This document shows, piece after piece, positions 25,696 to 34,628 of a stretch of DNA of 64,000 bases (positions are counted from its first letter, which is position 1; each line of letters starts with the position of its first letter). The translations under genes and the position numbers were made by a program. Below the pieces are notes generated by a model. That model saw only the letters and a list, made by a program, of their open reading frames with translations, was not told the origin of the DNA and searched no databases. Origin of the DNA: Streptomyces carminius (lineage in GTDB: Bacteria; Actinomycetota; Actinomycetes; Streptomycetales; Streptomycetaceae); NCBI RefSeq assembly GCF_002794255.1, contig NZ_PGGW01000058.1:230624-294623 (forward strand), written 5' to 3'.

Positions 25696-27048
25696 ATGGC
25701 CGCGACGCTGACGAACTGGGCGGGGAACGTCGAGTTCACCACCCGGACCCTGCACCGCCCGGCGTCGCCCGGCCGGCTCCGGGACCTGGTGACGGACGCG
25801 GCCGCGGCGGGCGGCCGGCTGAAGGTGCTGGGCTCGGGCCACTCCTTCAACCGGATCGCCGACACCACCGGCGCCCTGATCGCCCTGGACGCGCTGCCCG
25901 CCGCCCGCACCGCCGAGGTGGACACCGCGAGCCGCACCGTCCGGGTCGGCGGCGCGGTGCGGTTCGGCGAACTGTGCCCGGTGCTGCGGCGGCACGGGCT
26001 GGCGCTGCCGAACCTGCCGTCCACCCCGCACTTCACCCTGGCCGGGGCGTACGCCACCGGCACGCACGGCTCGGGGCACACCGGGGGCACGCTGGCGGCG
26101 GCCGTACGGTCCGTGGAGCTGCTCACGGCGGACGGGGCGACGGTCACCGTCACCCGCGGCGGCGCCGGTACGGGCGGTCCGGGCGGCGCCGCCACCGAAC
26201 CCTCCGACGAGTTCTTCGGGAGCGTGGTCTCGCTCGGTGCCCTGGGGGTGGTCACCGCCCTCACCGTGGAGGCGGTCGAGGCCTACGAGATCGAGCAGTA
26301 CGTGTACGAGGGGCTGCCCTGGCCGGTGCTCACCGAGCACGCCGGACGGATACTGGGCGCCGCGTACAGCGTCAGCGTCTTCACCGACTGGGCGGGCCCG
26401 CCGCGCGTGTGGGTCAAGCACCGGGCCGGCGGTCCGCGCCCCGACCTGGCCTGGACCGGCGCCCGGCCCGCGGACGGCCCCCGTCACCCGATCGAGGGAA
26501 TGCCGGTGGAGAACGCCACCGAGCAGGGGGGCGTGGCCGGGCCGTGGGACGAGCGGCTGCCGCACTTCCGCGCCGGTTTCGTGCCCAGCGTCGGTGACGA
26601 GCTGCAGTCGGAGTACTTCGTGCCCGCCGCCCGGGCCGCCGGGGCCGTCGCCGCGCTGCGGGAGCTCGGGGGTCTGCTGGCGCCCGTGCTGCAGGTGTCC
26701 GAGATCCGCACCGTCGCCGCCGACCCGCACTGGCTCAGCCCCGCCCACGGCCGCGACAGCGTCGCCTTCCACTTCACCTGGATCCCCGACACCGCCGCCG
26801 TCGAGCCCGTGCTGCGCCGGATCGAGGAGGCGCTCGCCCCGTTCGGCGTCCGTCCCCACTGGGGGAAGCTGTCCGGCATGGCACCGGAGACGCTGGCCGC
26901 CTCCTACGGGCACTGGGCGGACTTCCGCGCGCTGCTGCGCCGCCGGGACCCGGCGGGTGTCTTCCGCAACGCGCTGCTCGACCGGTGGTTCCCGCCGGAG
27001 CCGGACGGCACCGGCCGGGGCGGAGCGGACCGGGCCGGAAACCCCTGA
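25696..27048 (+). CDS. Alditol oxidase-like FAD-binding oxidoreductase
   Basis: A 450-residue flavoprotein starting at ATG 25696 behind AGGGAGAG. VLGSGHSFNRIADT contains the His (residue 49) expected to hold FAD covalently. GTHGSGHTGG and SLGALGVVTALT belong to the PCMH FAD domain. The C-terminal half contains the active-site set known from Streptomyces alditol oxidase: EIRTVAAD, FHFTW and HWGK. It would oxidise a polyol to an aldose with hydrogen peroxide formation. It is longer than the 418-residue S. coelicolor enzyme (from memory) because of Gly-rich inserts. Confidence 0.88.
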   Translation: MAATLTNWAGNVEFTTRTLHRPASPGRLRDLVTDAAAAGGRLKVLGSGHSFNRIADTTGALIALDALPAARTAEVDTASRTVRVGGAVRFGELCPVLRRHGLALPNLPSTPHFTLAGAYATGTHGSGHTGGTLAAAVRSVELLTADGATVTVTRGGAGTGGPGGAATEPSDEFFGSVVSLGALGVVTALTVEAVEAYEIEQYVYEGLPWPVLTEHAGRILGAAYSVSVFTDWAGPPRVWVKHRAGGPRPDLAWTGARPADGPRHPIEGMPVENATEQGGVAGPWDERLPHFRAGFVPSVGDELQSEYFVPAARAAGAVAALRELGGLLAPVLQVSEIRTVAADPHWLSPAHGRDSVAFHFTWIPDTAAVEPVLRRIEEALAPFGVRPHWGKLSGMAPETLAASYGHWADFRALLRRRDPAGVFRNALLDRWFPPEPDGTGRGGADRAGNP

Positions 27049-27080
27049 CCGGCCCCGGGGTCCCCGGGGACCCCGGGGAC

Positions 27081-27136
27081 CCCGGAAGCCCGGAAGCCCG
27101 GAAGCCCGGAAGCCCGGAAGCCCGGAAGCCCGGAGG
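27081..27136 (+). repeat. 8-bp tandem repeat (CCCGGAAG, about 7 units)
   Basis: Six perfect CCCGGAAG units and one variant follow a CCCCGGGGA-type run just after the alditol oxidase gene. No coding role is seen. It could fold into alternative hairpins or simply be replication slippage. Confidence 0.9.
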
Positions 27137-27385
27137 GCGGACCCGAGAGGCAGTCCGGAGAACACCACCGGGGGCATCCGGGTGATCCCCGGCTCACAAG
27201 AACGGGCGGTTTGAACTTCCGTCACGGACAGGGCACTTCGGCCAAAGCGGTCGACTTGCGCGCCACGCATTCCCACGGCGCCGTTCGGTCGCTACCTTCC
27301 CTTGCACCGTGTCCGTAACCCGGACACGCAATCCCCCACGCCGAACAACTCCGTCCCCGCTGTACCGCACCGGAAGGAACCTCCC

Positions 27386-28990
27386 GTGCACGTACCTCTC
27401 CACAGAGGCAGAAAGCGCAGGATCGTCGCGGCCGTCTCCGCCGCGGCCCTCACCGCCCCCCTGCTGATAGCCGCGTCCGCCGGCCCCGCGGCGGCCCGGC
27501 CCGCCCCGGCGGGGCAGGGCGAGAAGCTGGCGCGGAAGCTGGTCAGGATGGCCGACGGCGACGGCGCCATGCGGCACCTGAAGGCGTTCCAGGCGATAGC
27601 CGAGCACAACGACGGCAACCGCGCGGCGGGCACCGACGGCCACCTGTGGTCCGCGCGGTACGCGGGCACCCTGCTCAAGGCGGCCGGCTACGAGGTCACG
27701 TACCAGAACTTCGACTTCGTCTACCGCGAGACGCTCGCGGAGCGGCTGACCGTCCTCGCGCCCGACGAGCGCGAGGTGCCGGTCAAGCTGATGACGTACA
27801 CCCCGAGCACCCCCGAGGGCGGCATCGAGGCGGCCCTGGCCGTGGTGCCGGTGGACGACGACGGGACCACCGGCTGCGAGCCGGGGGACTACGCGTCCGG
27901 CGACTACACCGGGAGGATCGCGCTGATCCGGCGCGGCGGGTGCACCTTCGCCGAGAAGCAGGCCGCCGCCGCCGACGCGGGCGCGGTCGGCGCGGTGATC
28001 TACAACAACGCCGAGGGCGAGCTCAACGGCACCCTCGGCGACGCCTCGGCCGGCCGCGTCCCCACCGGCGGCACCACCCAGGAGGAGGGCGAGGCGCTGG
28101 CCGCCGCGGCCGCCGCGGGCGAGGTGCGGGTCAACCTGGAGATCCGGGAGTTCCAGGAGACCCGCAGCACGCCCAACGTCATCGCCGAGACCCGCGGCGG
28201 CGACCCGGACAACGTGGTGATGCTCGGCGCCCACCTGGACTCCGTCGCCGACGGCCCCGGCATCAACGACAACGCCTCCGGCTCGGCGGGCATCCTGGAG
28301 GTCGCCCTCCAGCTGGCCAGGGCCGAGAAGGGGAAGCCCGGAAAACACGGCAAGCACGGCAAGCACCGGGGTCACCCCAACAAGGTGCGCTTCGCGCTGT
28401 GGTCCGCCGAGGAGGTCGGCCTGCAGGGTGCCGAGCACTACGTGGCGAACCTGTCCGAGGCCGAGCGCGAGAAGATCGCCCTCTACCTCAACTTCGACAT
28501 GATCGCCTCGCCGAACTACGGCCTGTTCGTCTACGACGGCGACGACTCCGACGCCGTCGGCGCGGGTCCCGGCCCCGAGGGCTCGGCCCAGCTGGAGTAC
28601 GCGATCAACGACTTCCTGCGGTCGCGGGGCCACGAGCCGCGCGGCACCGACTTCAGCGGCCGGTCCGACTACGGCCCGTTCATCGAGGTCGGCATCCCCT
28701 CCGGCGGCACCTTCACCGGCGCCGAGGGCATCAAGAGCGAGGAGGAGGCCGCCCTGTGGGGCGGTGAGCCCGGGGTCGCGTACGACAAGTGCTACCACCA
28801 GGAGTGCGACGACCTGGGCAACGTGAACAGGAAGGCGCTGGACATCAACGTCGACGTGATCGCCGACGCGGTCGGCACCTATGCCTGGGACACGGACTCG
28901 CTGCGCGCCGAGGTGCCGTCGGAGCCCACCACGGGCACGGCGGGCAGCGGCGGCGGTCTGCACGACCACAGCCACGAGGTCACCGGCTGA
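27386..28990 (+). CDS. Secreted M28-family zinc aminopeptidase with PA domain
   Basis: A 534-residue protein starting at GTG 27386 behind GGAAGGA. RGRKRRIVAAVSAAALTAP...AAA is a Sec signal peptide cut near residue 38. A PA insert (IALIRRGGCTFAEKQAAA...VIYNN) precedes the M28 domain. Metal and catalytic residues are visible: AHLDSVADGPGINDNASG, WSAEEVGLQGAEHY, LNFDMIA and the late YHQECDD. A Lys/His-rich insert (GKHGKHGKHRGH) breaks the domain near residue 315. Such enzymes release N-terminal amino acids from extracellular peptides. Confidence 0.94.
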   Translation: MHVPLHRGRKRRIVAAVSAAALTAPLLIAASAGPAAARPAPAGQGEKLARKLVRMADGDGAMRHLKAFQAIAEHNDGNRAAGTDGHLWSARYAGTLLKAAGYEVTYQNFDFVYRETLAERLTVLAPDEREVPVKLMTYTPSTPEGGIEAALAVVPVDDDGTTGCEPGDYASGDYTGRIALIRRGGCTFAEKQAAAADAGAVGAVIYNNAEGELNGTLGDASAGRVPTGGTTQEEGEALAAAAAAGEVRVNLEIREFQETRSTPNVIAETRGGDPDNVVMLGAHLDSVADGPGINDNASGSAGILEVALQLARAEKGKPGKHGKHGKHRGHPNKVRFALWSAEEVGLQGAEHYVANLSEAEREKIALYLNFDMIASPNYGLFVYDGDDSDAVGAGPGPEGSAQLEYAINDFLRSRGHEPRGTDFSGRSDYGPFIEVGIPSGGTFTGAEGIKSEEEAALWGGEPGVAYDKCYHQECDDLGNVNRKALDINVDVIADAVGTYAWDTDSLRAEVPSEPTTGTAGSGGGLHDHSHEVTG

Positions 28991-29038
28991 CCGGCTGATC
29001 GGCGGCCCACCCGTCGGTGGGTCATATTCCGGTACGGT

Positions 29039-29073
29039 GGCGCCGGGCGCGGCGGAAGGCTGCGCCCGGCGCC
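29039..29073 (+). terminator. Terminator after the M28 peptidase gene
   Basis: 12-bp arms GGCGCCGGGCGC / GCGCCCGGCGCC with an 11-base loop, starting 49 bases past the stop codon. Confidence 0.8.
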
Positions 29074-29095
29074 GCCCTACCGGTAGGCTTTCCGT

Positions 29096-29392
29096 GTGAT
29101 CTTCAAGCGAATCGGAAACGGGCGGCCGTACCCGGACCACGGCCGGGAGAGCACCCGTCAGTGGGCGGACGTCGCCCCGCGCCCGGTGCGCCTGGACCAG
29201 CTCGTCACCACCAAGGGCCAGCTCGACCTGGAGACCCTGCTCGCCGAGGACTCCACGTTCTACGGCGATCTGTTCGCGCACGTCGTGAAGTGGAACGGCG
29301 ACCTCTATCTGGAGGACGGTCTGCACCGGGCCGTACGGGCGGCCCTCCAGCAGCGACAGGTGCTCCACGCCCGCGTGCTCGAGCTGGACTGA
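29096..29392 (+). CDS. Small conserved actinomycete protein
   Basis: A 98-residue cytosolic protein starting at GTG 29096, with TAGGCT only 6 bases before it, a typical leaderless start. The sequence RPVRLDQLVTTKGQLDLETLLAEDSTFYGDLFAHVVKW is well ordered and I believe conserved across Streptomyces. Databases sometimes label it VapB-like, but no toxin gene is adjacent and I would not assign a toxin-antitoxin role. No signal peptide or membrane segment. Confidence 0.8.
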   Translation: MIFKRIGNGRPYPDHGRESTRQWADVAPRPVRLDQLVTTKGQLDLETLLAEDSTFYGDLFAHVVKWNGDLYLEDGLHRAVRAALQQRQVLHARVLELD

Positions 29393-29534
29393 CGGCCGCC
29401 GGCCCACCCGCCGCACCGGGACGCCCGCCGCACGGCTCACCCGGGCGCCCGCCGTTGCCCCTTTCGGGGCCGACCGCGCCGATAGCATTGATCATCTGGT
29501 AGGCATTGCGGCGTACCCGCACTACGCTGCGCCC

Positions 29535-30266
29535 ATGAGCATGCTCACACCCCCTGGCATGGGCGGCAGGTACCGCGTCACGGGTAACCGCTACCCGCGC
29601 ATGCGCCGTCCGCGCAGGCGCGGCAGGATCGTCGTCGCCACCACCGCGGCCGTCACCGCCGTCGGGGTGCTCTCCTGGGGGACGGTCCAGCTCGTCGACG
29701 TCTTCACGGACGGCCGTCACACGGTCCGCACCGCCGCGGCCGGACAGGGCTGCGTGCCGGGCGGTACGGCGACCCCGACCACCCCGACCACCCCGGGCAC
29801 CGGGACGGCAGGGACGGCCGGTGAGAAGGGGAACGCCAAGGGCGCCGGAAGGACCGCGCGGCCCACCCCGACGCCCACCCGCACCGGCGCGCCGCCGAGG
29901 CCGGCGGCCGTCACCGTCAACGTCTACAACGCCACCACCCGCGCCGGCCTGGCCAAGAAGACCGCCGACGAGCTGCGCAAGCGCGGCTTCAAGGTCGGCG
30001 AGGTGGCCAACGCGCCCGCCTCCCTCGACAAGAAGGTCAAGGAGACCGGGCTGCTCATGGGCGCGCCGGCGGCGTACCGGACCGGCGCGTTCGACGTCCT
30101 GCTCACCCAGCTCCCCGGCGCCGTGGTCAGGCCGGTCGACCGCAAGGGCGGCGAGGTCGACCTGGTCCTGGGCGACGCCTTCCGCGCCCTGGCGGCGGAG
30201 CCGGCCGCCCGGAAGGCCCTGACGGCCCTCGCCAGTCCGTCCCCCTCGCCCTCACCGTCCTGCTGA
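29535..30266 (+). CDS. LytR C-terminal domain (LytR_C) membrane-anchored protein
   Basis: A 243-residue protein. After a basic N-terminus there is one membrane helix (IVVATTAAVTAVGVLSWGTVQLV), then a Thr/Pro linker. An extracellular LytR_C domain follows: VTVNVYNATTRAGLAKKTADELRKRGFKVGEVANAP...FDVLLTQLPGA. The domain usually follows LytR-CpsA-Psr glycopolymer ligases; here it stands alone on an anchor, so a cell-wall role is only inferred. The end is a Pro/Ser repeat finishing in Cys. It is convergent with upp. Confidence 0.87.
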   Translation: MSMLTPPGMGGRYRVTGNRYPRMRRPRRRGRIVVATTAAVTAVGVLSWGTVQLVDVFTDGRHTVRTAAAGQGCVPGGTATPTTPTTPGTGTAGTAGEKGNAKGAGRTARPTPTPTRTGAPPRPAAVTVNVYNATTRAGLAKKTADELRKRGFKVGEVANAPASLDKKVKETGLLMGAPAAYRTGAFDVLLTQLPGAVVRPVDRKGGEVDLVLGDAFRALAAEPAARKALTALASPSPSPSPSC

Positions 30267-30370
30267 CCGCACCGCCGGGCCCCCGGGACCCCCGGGACCC
30301 CTGGAACCCCTGAGAACCCGAGCCCTTGGCCCTCCCCGGCCCCGCTGCCCCCGCCGGTCCGGCCGCCGGG

Positions 30371-31006
30371 CTAACCCGCCGTCCCGTACATGCGGTCGCC
30401 CGCGTCCCCCAGGCCCGGGACGATGTAGCCGTGCTCGTTGAGCCGCTCGTCCACCGCGGCGGTCACCACCGTCACCGGCGCGCCCGCCAGCTCGCGCTCC
30501 ATCAGCGCCACGCCCTCGGGCGCCGCCAGCAGGCAGATCGCCGTGACGTCGTCGGCACCGCGCCCGATCAGCTCCCGGATCGCCGCCACCAGCGTGCCGC
30601 CGGTGGCCAGCATCGGGTCCAGGACGTACGTCTGGCGCCCGGAGAGGTCCTCGGGCATCCGGGTGGCGTACGTGGACGCCTGGAGGGTCTCCTCGTCGCG
30701 GATCATGCCGAGGAAGCCGACCTCGGCGGTCGGCAGCAGCCGGGTCATCCCGTCCAGCATGCCCAGTCCGGCCCGCAGGATCGGCACCACCAGCGGACGC
30801 GGGTGGGACAGCCTTACGCCCGTCGTCGCCGTCACCGGGGTGGTGAGGTCCACCGGCTCGGTGCGCACGTCCCGGGTCGCCTCGTAGGCGAGCAGGGTCA
30901 CCAGCTCGTCGGCGAGCCGCCGGAAGGTCGGGGAGTCGGTGCGCCGGTCGCGCAGCGTGGTGAGTTTGTGCGCCACCAGCGGGTGGTCGACGACATGAAT
31001 CCGCAT
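30371..31006 (-). CDS. upp: Uracil phosphoribosyltransferase
   Basis: A 211-residue enzyme that makes UMP from uracil and PRPP in pyrimidine salvage. ATG 31006 gives the usual start MRIHVVDHPLVAHKLTTLRD. LRAGLGMLDG, the PRPP loop DPMLATGGTL and the uracil-binding end EHGYIVPGLGDAGDR are all present. Length is normal. The 104-base gap to the convergent LytR_C gene holds a (CCGGGACCCC)-type repeat rather than a clear terminator. Confidence 0.97.
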   Translation of the reverse strand: MRIHVVDHPLVAHKLTTLRDRRTDSPTFRRLADELVTLLAYEATRDVRTEPVDLTTPVTATTGVRLSHPRPLVVPILRAGLGMLDGMTRLLPTAEVGFLGMIRDEETLQASTYATRMPEDLSGRQTYVLDPMLATGGTLVAAIRELIGRGADDVTAICLLAAPEGVALMERELAGAPVTVVTAAVDERLNEHGYIVPGLGDAGDRMYGTAG

Positions 31007-31113
31007 ACCCACGACAGTAGCCCGGCCACCGCCGGGCACCGATCCCGGCCCGTACTGGCGTACCCGCGTCTTTTCGGGGGACAGTGAACAGGTACGACCG
31101 GAGGTGTGGCCGT

Positions 31114-31500
31114 ATGCACGAGCCGAACGAGCGACGCGAGGACCTGCCCGGGGAACGCCGGGCCCTCATACGTCAGGAGCAGCGCCAGACACAGCGCCAG
31201 GGACAGCGCCAGGAGCAGTTCCGGGGCGAGCGCCGCAGGCGCCCGGAATCCCGGGAACGGCGCGGCGGCCCGGCGGAGGCCGCCGTACCCGACGTCCCCG
31301 CGGATCTCGCGGGCACGGCGGCCTCCCGGGAGGCCCGGAGCGCCCGGGGCGCCGAGAGCGACGCGGAACGGCGCCGTCGCCGGGCCGTCTTCCTGCGCGA
31401 GCTGAACGAGGCGAAGGCACTGCGCGAACGGGTCCAGCCACGGCGCGCCCGCGCCGCGCGGATGCGACAGGCGATGCGGATGCGGACATTTCGCTGGTAG
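31114..31500 (+). CDS. Short, highly basic hypothetical protein
   Basis: A 128-residue protein starting at ATG 31114 with GGAGG 10 bases upstream. It is dominated by Arg, Glu and Gln and probably forms long helices (RQEQRQTQRQGQRQEQ). It ends RARAARMRQAMRMRTFRW. I recognise no domain. Codon bias and ribosome site support real translation, but sequence composition makes homology hard to judge. Confidence 0.6.
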   Translation: MHEPNERREDLPGERRALIRQEQRQTQRQGQRQEQFRGERRRRPESRERRGGPAEAAVPDVPADLAGTAASREARSARGAESDAERRRRRAVFLRELNEAKALRERVQPRRARAARMRQAMRMRTFRW

Positions 31501-31629
31501 TCCGCCGCAACACCCACCCGACCCACGGCCGAAGACCTCTCGCCGGGCGCCGGTTTCTGCCACGATTCCGAGTGGGCGGGGCGCGGTCCCGTCAGCACTC
31601 GGGCACCTGAAACCAGTGGGAGAGTCACG

Positions 31630-32178
31630 GTGTATTTCGCCGCACTGCTCGCGCGCACCGAAGACGGGTGGGAAGCGAGCGACACGGAACTCGACGAGGT
31701 CGAGACGCTCGCCGACCTCGCCGACCTGGCCCGGGAGGCCTCGGAGGACGACGAGCCGGTCCTGGTCTGCATCGAACAGGAGGGCGCCTGGTTCGGCGTC
31801 GTCCGGGTGGAGGGCGAGGAGGATCCCCGCGTCTTCGTCTCGGACGCCGCCGCGGCCACCCGCAGCTCCTACGGGGAGATCCTGCTCACCGACGAACTCC
31901 TCGGCCGGGAACCGGACGGGGAGGAGGACCTCGACCGCCTCGTGGACCTCGACGGCACGGAGGACGGCGAGCCGGAGCCGGACGAGGAGGGCGTGGCGGA
32001 CGACGAGGACGGCACGCCCGCGGCCGGGGCCGTACCGGCGGGACCGGTGGGCGACGCCGGCCTGCTGGCCGACTTCGGCGTGGACGAGAAGGCGCTGCTG
32101 TCGCTGACCTCGCAGGACGCGCTGAGCGAGATCGCCGACGCGCTCGGCTGCACGGAGACCCTGGAGGCCGTGCGGTAG
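31630..32178 (+). CDS. tRNA adenosine deaminase-associated protein
   Basis: A 182-residue acidic protein starting at GTG 31630 (VYFAALLARTEDGWEASD). This small family is encoded next to tadA throughout actinomycetes, which gives it its name; its biochemical role is unknown. The middle contains an EPVLVCIEQEGAWFGVVRVEG strand pair and a very acidic linker. The C-terminal helix (ALLSLTSQDALSEIADALGC) is well ordered. It lies 92 bases upstream of tadA. Confidence 0.88.
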   Translation: MYFAALLARTEDGWEASDTELDEVETLADLADLAREASEDDEPVLVCIEQEGAWFGVVRVEGEEDPRVFVSDAAAATRSSYGEILLTDELLGREPDGEEDLDRLVDLDGTEDGEPEPDEEGVADDEDGTPAAGAVPAGPVGDAGLLADFGVDEKALLSLTSQDALSEIADALGCTETLEAVR

Positions 32179-32270
32179 CGGCGGTCCGCCCGTCCCGCCC
32201 GGGACCCGCCCGACCCGCCCGCCGGCCCCGCGGGCGGGTCGGGCGGGTCCCGGGCGGGACACTGTTCCGC

Positions 32271-32876
32271 ATGAGCGATCCGAGCCTTCCGCGTGATTCG
32301 AGCGGCCCGAGTGATCCGAGTGATCCGAGCCGTTCGCGCGGTCCGGCCGACCCGGTGCGGGATCCGTGGCGTCCGGCGATGCGGCATGCCGTCGGGGAGG
32401 CCGCCCTGGCCCTCCGGACCGGCGACGTCCCCGTCGGCGCGGTCGTCCTGGCCCCGGACGGCGCGGTCCTGGGCCGCGGCCGCAACGAGCGCGAGGCCAC
32501 CGGCGACCCGACGGCGCACGCGGAGGTCGTCGCGATCCGGGCGGCGGCCCGCGCGGTCGGCGAGTGGCGGCTGTCCGGCTGCACGCTGGTGGTGACCCTG
32601 GAACCGTGCACGATGTGCGCGGGCGCGATCGTGCTGGCCCGGCTGGAGCGGGTGGTCTACGGAGCGGTGGACGACAAGGCGGGCGCCGCCGGCTCCCTGT
32701 GGGACGTCGTGCGGGACCGTCGGCTCAACCACCGGCCCGAGGTGGTCCCCGGGGTGCTGGCCGAGGAGTGCGGAAGGCTGCTGACGGACTTCTTCCGCGG
32801 CCCGGGCCGGGAGCCCCCGTCCCGGCCCGGCGCCCGCCCGGATACCGATTTCGGCACACGCCCGCCCGTGGGCTAA
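32271..32876 (+). CDS. tadA: tRNA adenosine(34) deaminase TadA
   Basis: A 201-residue zinc deaminase that converts A34 to inosine in tRNA-Arg(ACG); that substrate tRNA is encoded at 43317-43389. Zinc ligands and catalytic Glu are in TAHAEVVAIR and LEPCTMCAGAIVLARL. VPVGAVVLAPDG and the following NEREATGDP are typical. ATG 32271 gives an N-terminal Ser/Asp/Pro repeat (GPSDPSDPS) that is not part of the catalytic core, and the tail is likewise extended. tRNA-Ser(CGA) begins 10 bases after the stop. Confidence 0.96.
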   Translation: MSDPSLPRDSSGPSDPSDPSRSRGPADPVRDPWRPAMRHAVGEAALALRTGDVPVGAVVLAPDGAVLGRGRNEREATGDPTAHAEVVAIRAAARAVGEWRLSGCTLVVTLEPCTMCAGAIVLARLERVVYGAVDDKAGAAGSLWDVVRDRRLNHRPEVVPGVLAEECGRLLTDFFRGPGREPPSRPGARPDTDFGTRPPVG

Positions 32877-32886
32877 GCTCTCTCCC

Positions 32887-32973
32887 GGTAGCGTGTCCGA
32901 GCGGCCGAAGGAGCTCGCCTCGAAAGCGAGTGTGGGGGCAACTCCACCGTGGGTTCAAATCCCACCGCTACCG
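32887..32973 (+). tRNA. tRNA-Ser(CGA)
   Basis: Acceptor GGTAGCG pairs with CGCTACC, discriminator G, with no complete CCA encoded. Class II variable arm TGTGGGGGCAACTCCACC. Anticodon loop CTCGAAA gives CGA, reading UCG. It probably shares a transcript with tadA. Confidence 0.95.
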
Positions 32974-33194
32974 CAGGTGGACGGAGGCTCCCCCCGGCTC
33001 GGGGGGAGCCTTCGCCGTCTTCCGGCCCCCGCTCCGGCGCACCCCGCACAGCACCGCCCCACCGTGGTGGAACGTCCTCCGCGACTGTCTGGGACCGCCG
33101 CGCCGGTGCCGGATAGACTCTCGCGACCGCACGGACGGGTCCCGTGCGGCCTGGTGCGGAGTGCTCGGTGGCATACGGGGAGAGGCGGGGCTAC

Positions 33195-33356
33195 GTGGAC
33201 GTCAAGAAGGTCGCGCTGTACCTCCTCCTCGTCTTCGTCCTCTACTCGATCATCACCTCGCCCGAGCGTTCCGCCGAGCTCGTCGGGATCGGCTTCGAGG
33301 GCATATCCGGTGCCGCGAAGGGCGTCGGCTCCTTCATGACCGAACTGGTGAACTGA
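33195..33356 (+). CDS. Very small conserved membrane protein
   Basis: A 53-residue protein starting at GTG 33195 (VDVKKVALYLLLVFVLYSII). One N-terminal membrane helix is followed by a short amphipathic tail (ELVGIGFEGISGAAKGVGSF). It lies between tRNA-Ser(CGA) and the first sigma gene and ends 214 bases before it. I believe it is conserved in Streptomyces at this place, but no function is known. Confidence 0.75.
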   Translation: MDVKKVALYLLLVFVLYSIITSPERSAELVGIGFEGISGAAKGVGSFMTELVN

Positions 33357-33570
33357 GCCCGACCGTCCGTACGGAGCGCCCGCCCCGCTCCCGCGGCTCA
33401 CCGTGCTCTTCCGCGGCGCCCGCCCCGGCCCGGGCGCTCCCGCCGGGATCCGCCGTGCGCCTGTCCGTAACAACACGTGGCCATACGATGCTTGCGCATG
33501 GCGCATATAACTTGTGATGCTATGACCGCTTTGCCGGACCTGTCAGGACCATGAAGGGGTTGGACGAACG

Positions 33571-34407
33571 GTGGCGGCCACGCGGACCCTTCCCCAGCCC
33601 TCTACCGGGGGTGAGGCCCCCGCCCGGGGGACCCCCGGCCGTCGCAGCGCGGAGACCCGGGCCCTGACCCAGGCCCTCTTCGAGCGGCTCTCCGGCCTGG
33701 AGCGCGGCACCGCCGAGCACGAGCGGGTGCGCGGCGCCCTGATCGAGGCCAACATCCCGCTCGTCCGCTACGTCGCCGCCCGCTTCCGCAGCCGCAACGA
33801 ACCCATGGAGGACGTCGTCCAGGTCGGCACCATCGGCCTGATCAACGCGATCGACCGCTTCGACCCCGGACGCGGCGTGCAGTTCCCCACCTTCGCGATG
33901 CCCACGATCATCGGCGAGATCCGGCGCTACTTCCGCGACAACGTCCGCACCGTGCACGTACCGCGGCGGCTGCACGAACTGTGGGTGCAGGTCAGCGGCG
34001 CCACCGAGGACCTGACCGTGCTGCACGGCCGCTCCCCCACCACCGCCGAGATCGCCGAGCGGCTGCGGATCGGCGAGGAGGAGGTCCTGGCCTGCCTGGA
34101 GGCCGGCCGCGCCTACCGCGCCACCTCCCTGGAGGCCGCCCAGGAGCGGGACGACGGCCTGCCCGGACTCATCGACCGGCTCGGCTACGAGGACCCGGCG
34201 CTGGACGGCGTCGAGCACCGCGACCTGGTGCGGCACCTGCTGGTCCAGCTCCCCGAGCGCGAACAGCACATCCTGCTGCTGCGCTACTACCGCAACCTGA
34301 CGCAGTCCCAGATCAGCGCGGAGCTGGGGGTCTCCCAGATGCACGTCTCCCGGCTGCTGTCCCGGAGCTTCGCCCGGCTGCGGGCCGCGAATCCCATCGA
34401 CGCGTGA
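33571..34407 (+). CDS. sigF: Sigma-B/SigF-type RNA polymerase sigma factor
   Basis: A 278-residue group 3 sigma factor. Region 2 is clear (IPLVRYVAARFRSRNEPMEDVVQVGTIGLINAIDRFD...FPTFAMPTIIGEIRRYFRD), region 3 follows, and region 4 is LPEREQHILLLRYYRNLTQSQISAELGVSQMHVSRLLSRS. The ending RLRAANPIDA and the order sigF-sigN match what I recall of Streptomyces coelicolor, where SigF is needed for spore maturation. GTG at 33571. Such factors are usually held by an RsbW-like anti-sigma; none is adjacent. Confidence 0.85.
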   Translation: MAATRTLPQPSTGGEAPARGTPGRRSAETRALTQALFERLSGLERGTAEHERVRGALIEANIPLVRYVAARFRSRNEPMEDVVQVGTIGLINAIDRFDPGRGVQFPTFAMPTIIGEIRRYFRDNVRTVHVPRRLHELWVQVSGATEDLTVLHGRSPTTAEIAERLRIGEEEVLACLEAGRAYRATSLEAAQERDDGLPGLIDRLGYEDPALDGVEHRDLVRHLLVQLPEREQHILLLRYYRNLTQSQISAELGVSQMHVSRLLSRSFARLRAANPIDA

Positions 34408-34535
34408 CCCCTGCCTCTGCCCCTCCCCCTGCCCCGCAGATGACACTCGTTCAGGCGGAATCCCCGTCAACTGTGCAGTTTTATCGACATGGACCTACGT
34501 CGTGTTGCTGACTTGTGACATTCTGCTGGAACTGC

Positions 34536-34561
34536 GTTTGCCGCGGCGGCGCCGCCGGTAT
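34536..34561 (+). promoter_or_regulatory. Candidate sigma-B-type promoter of the second sigma gene
   Basis: GTTT at 34536-34539, a 16-base spacer, then CGGTAT at 34556-34561, close to the GTTT-N14-16-GGGTAT pattern read by sigma-B-family factors. It lies about 68 bases before the second sigma gene, which would allow control by its neighbour or itself. Confidence 0.45.
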
Positions 34562-34628
34562 TGACCGGTAGGTGCCTCCCTCACGCCGAGGGTGCCGCCG
34601 CGATCCGTCCGCGACCCAAGGGGGTGGC

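Noticed and set aside
27081..27136. CRISPR-like tandem array
   Set aside because: The 8-bp units are directly contiguous with no spacers and there are no cas genes.
29096..29392. Toxin-antitoxin pair
   Set aside because: The small protein sits alone; neighbouring genes are a peptidase and a LytR_C protein, and no toxin partner is visible.
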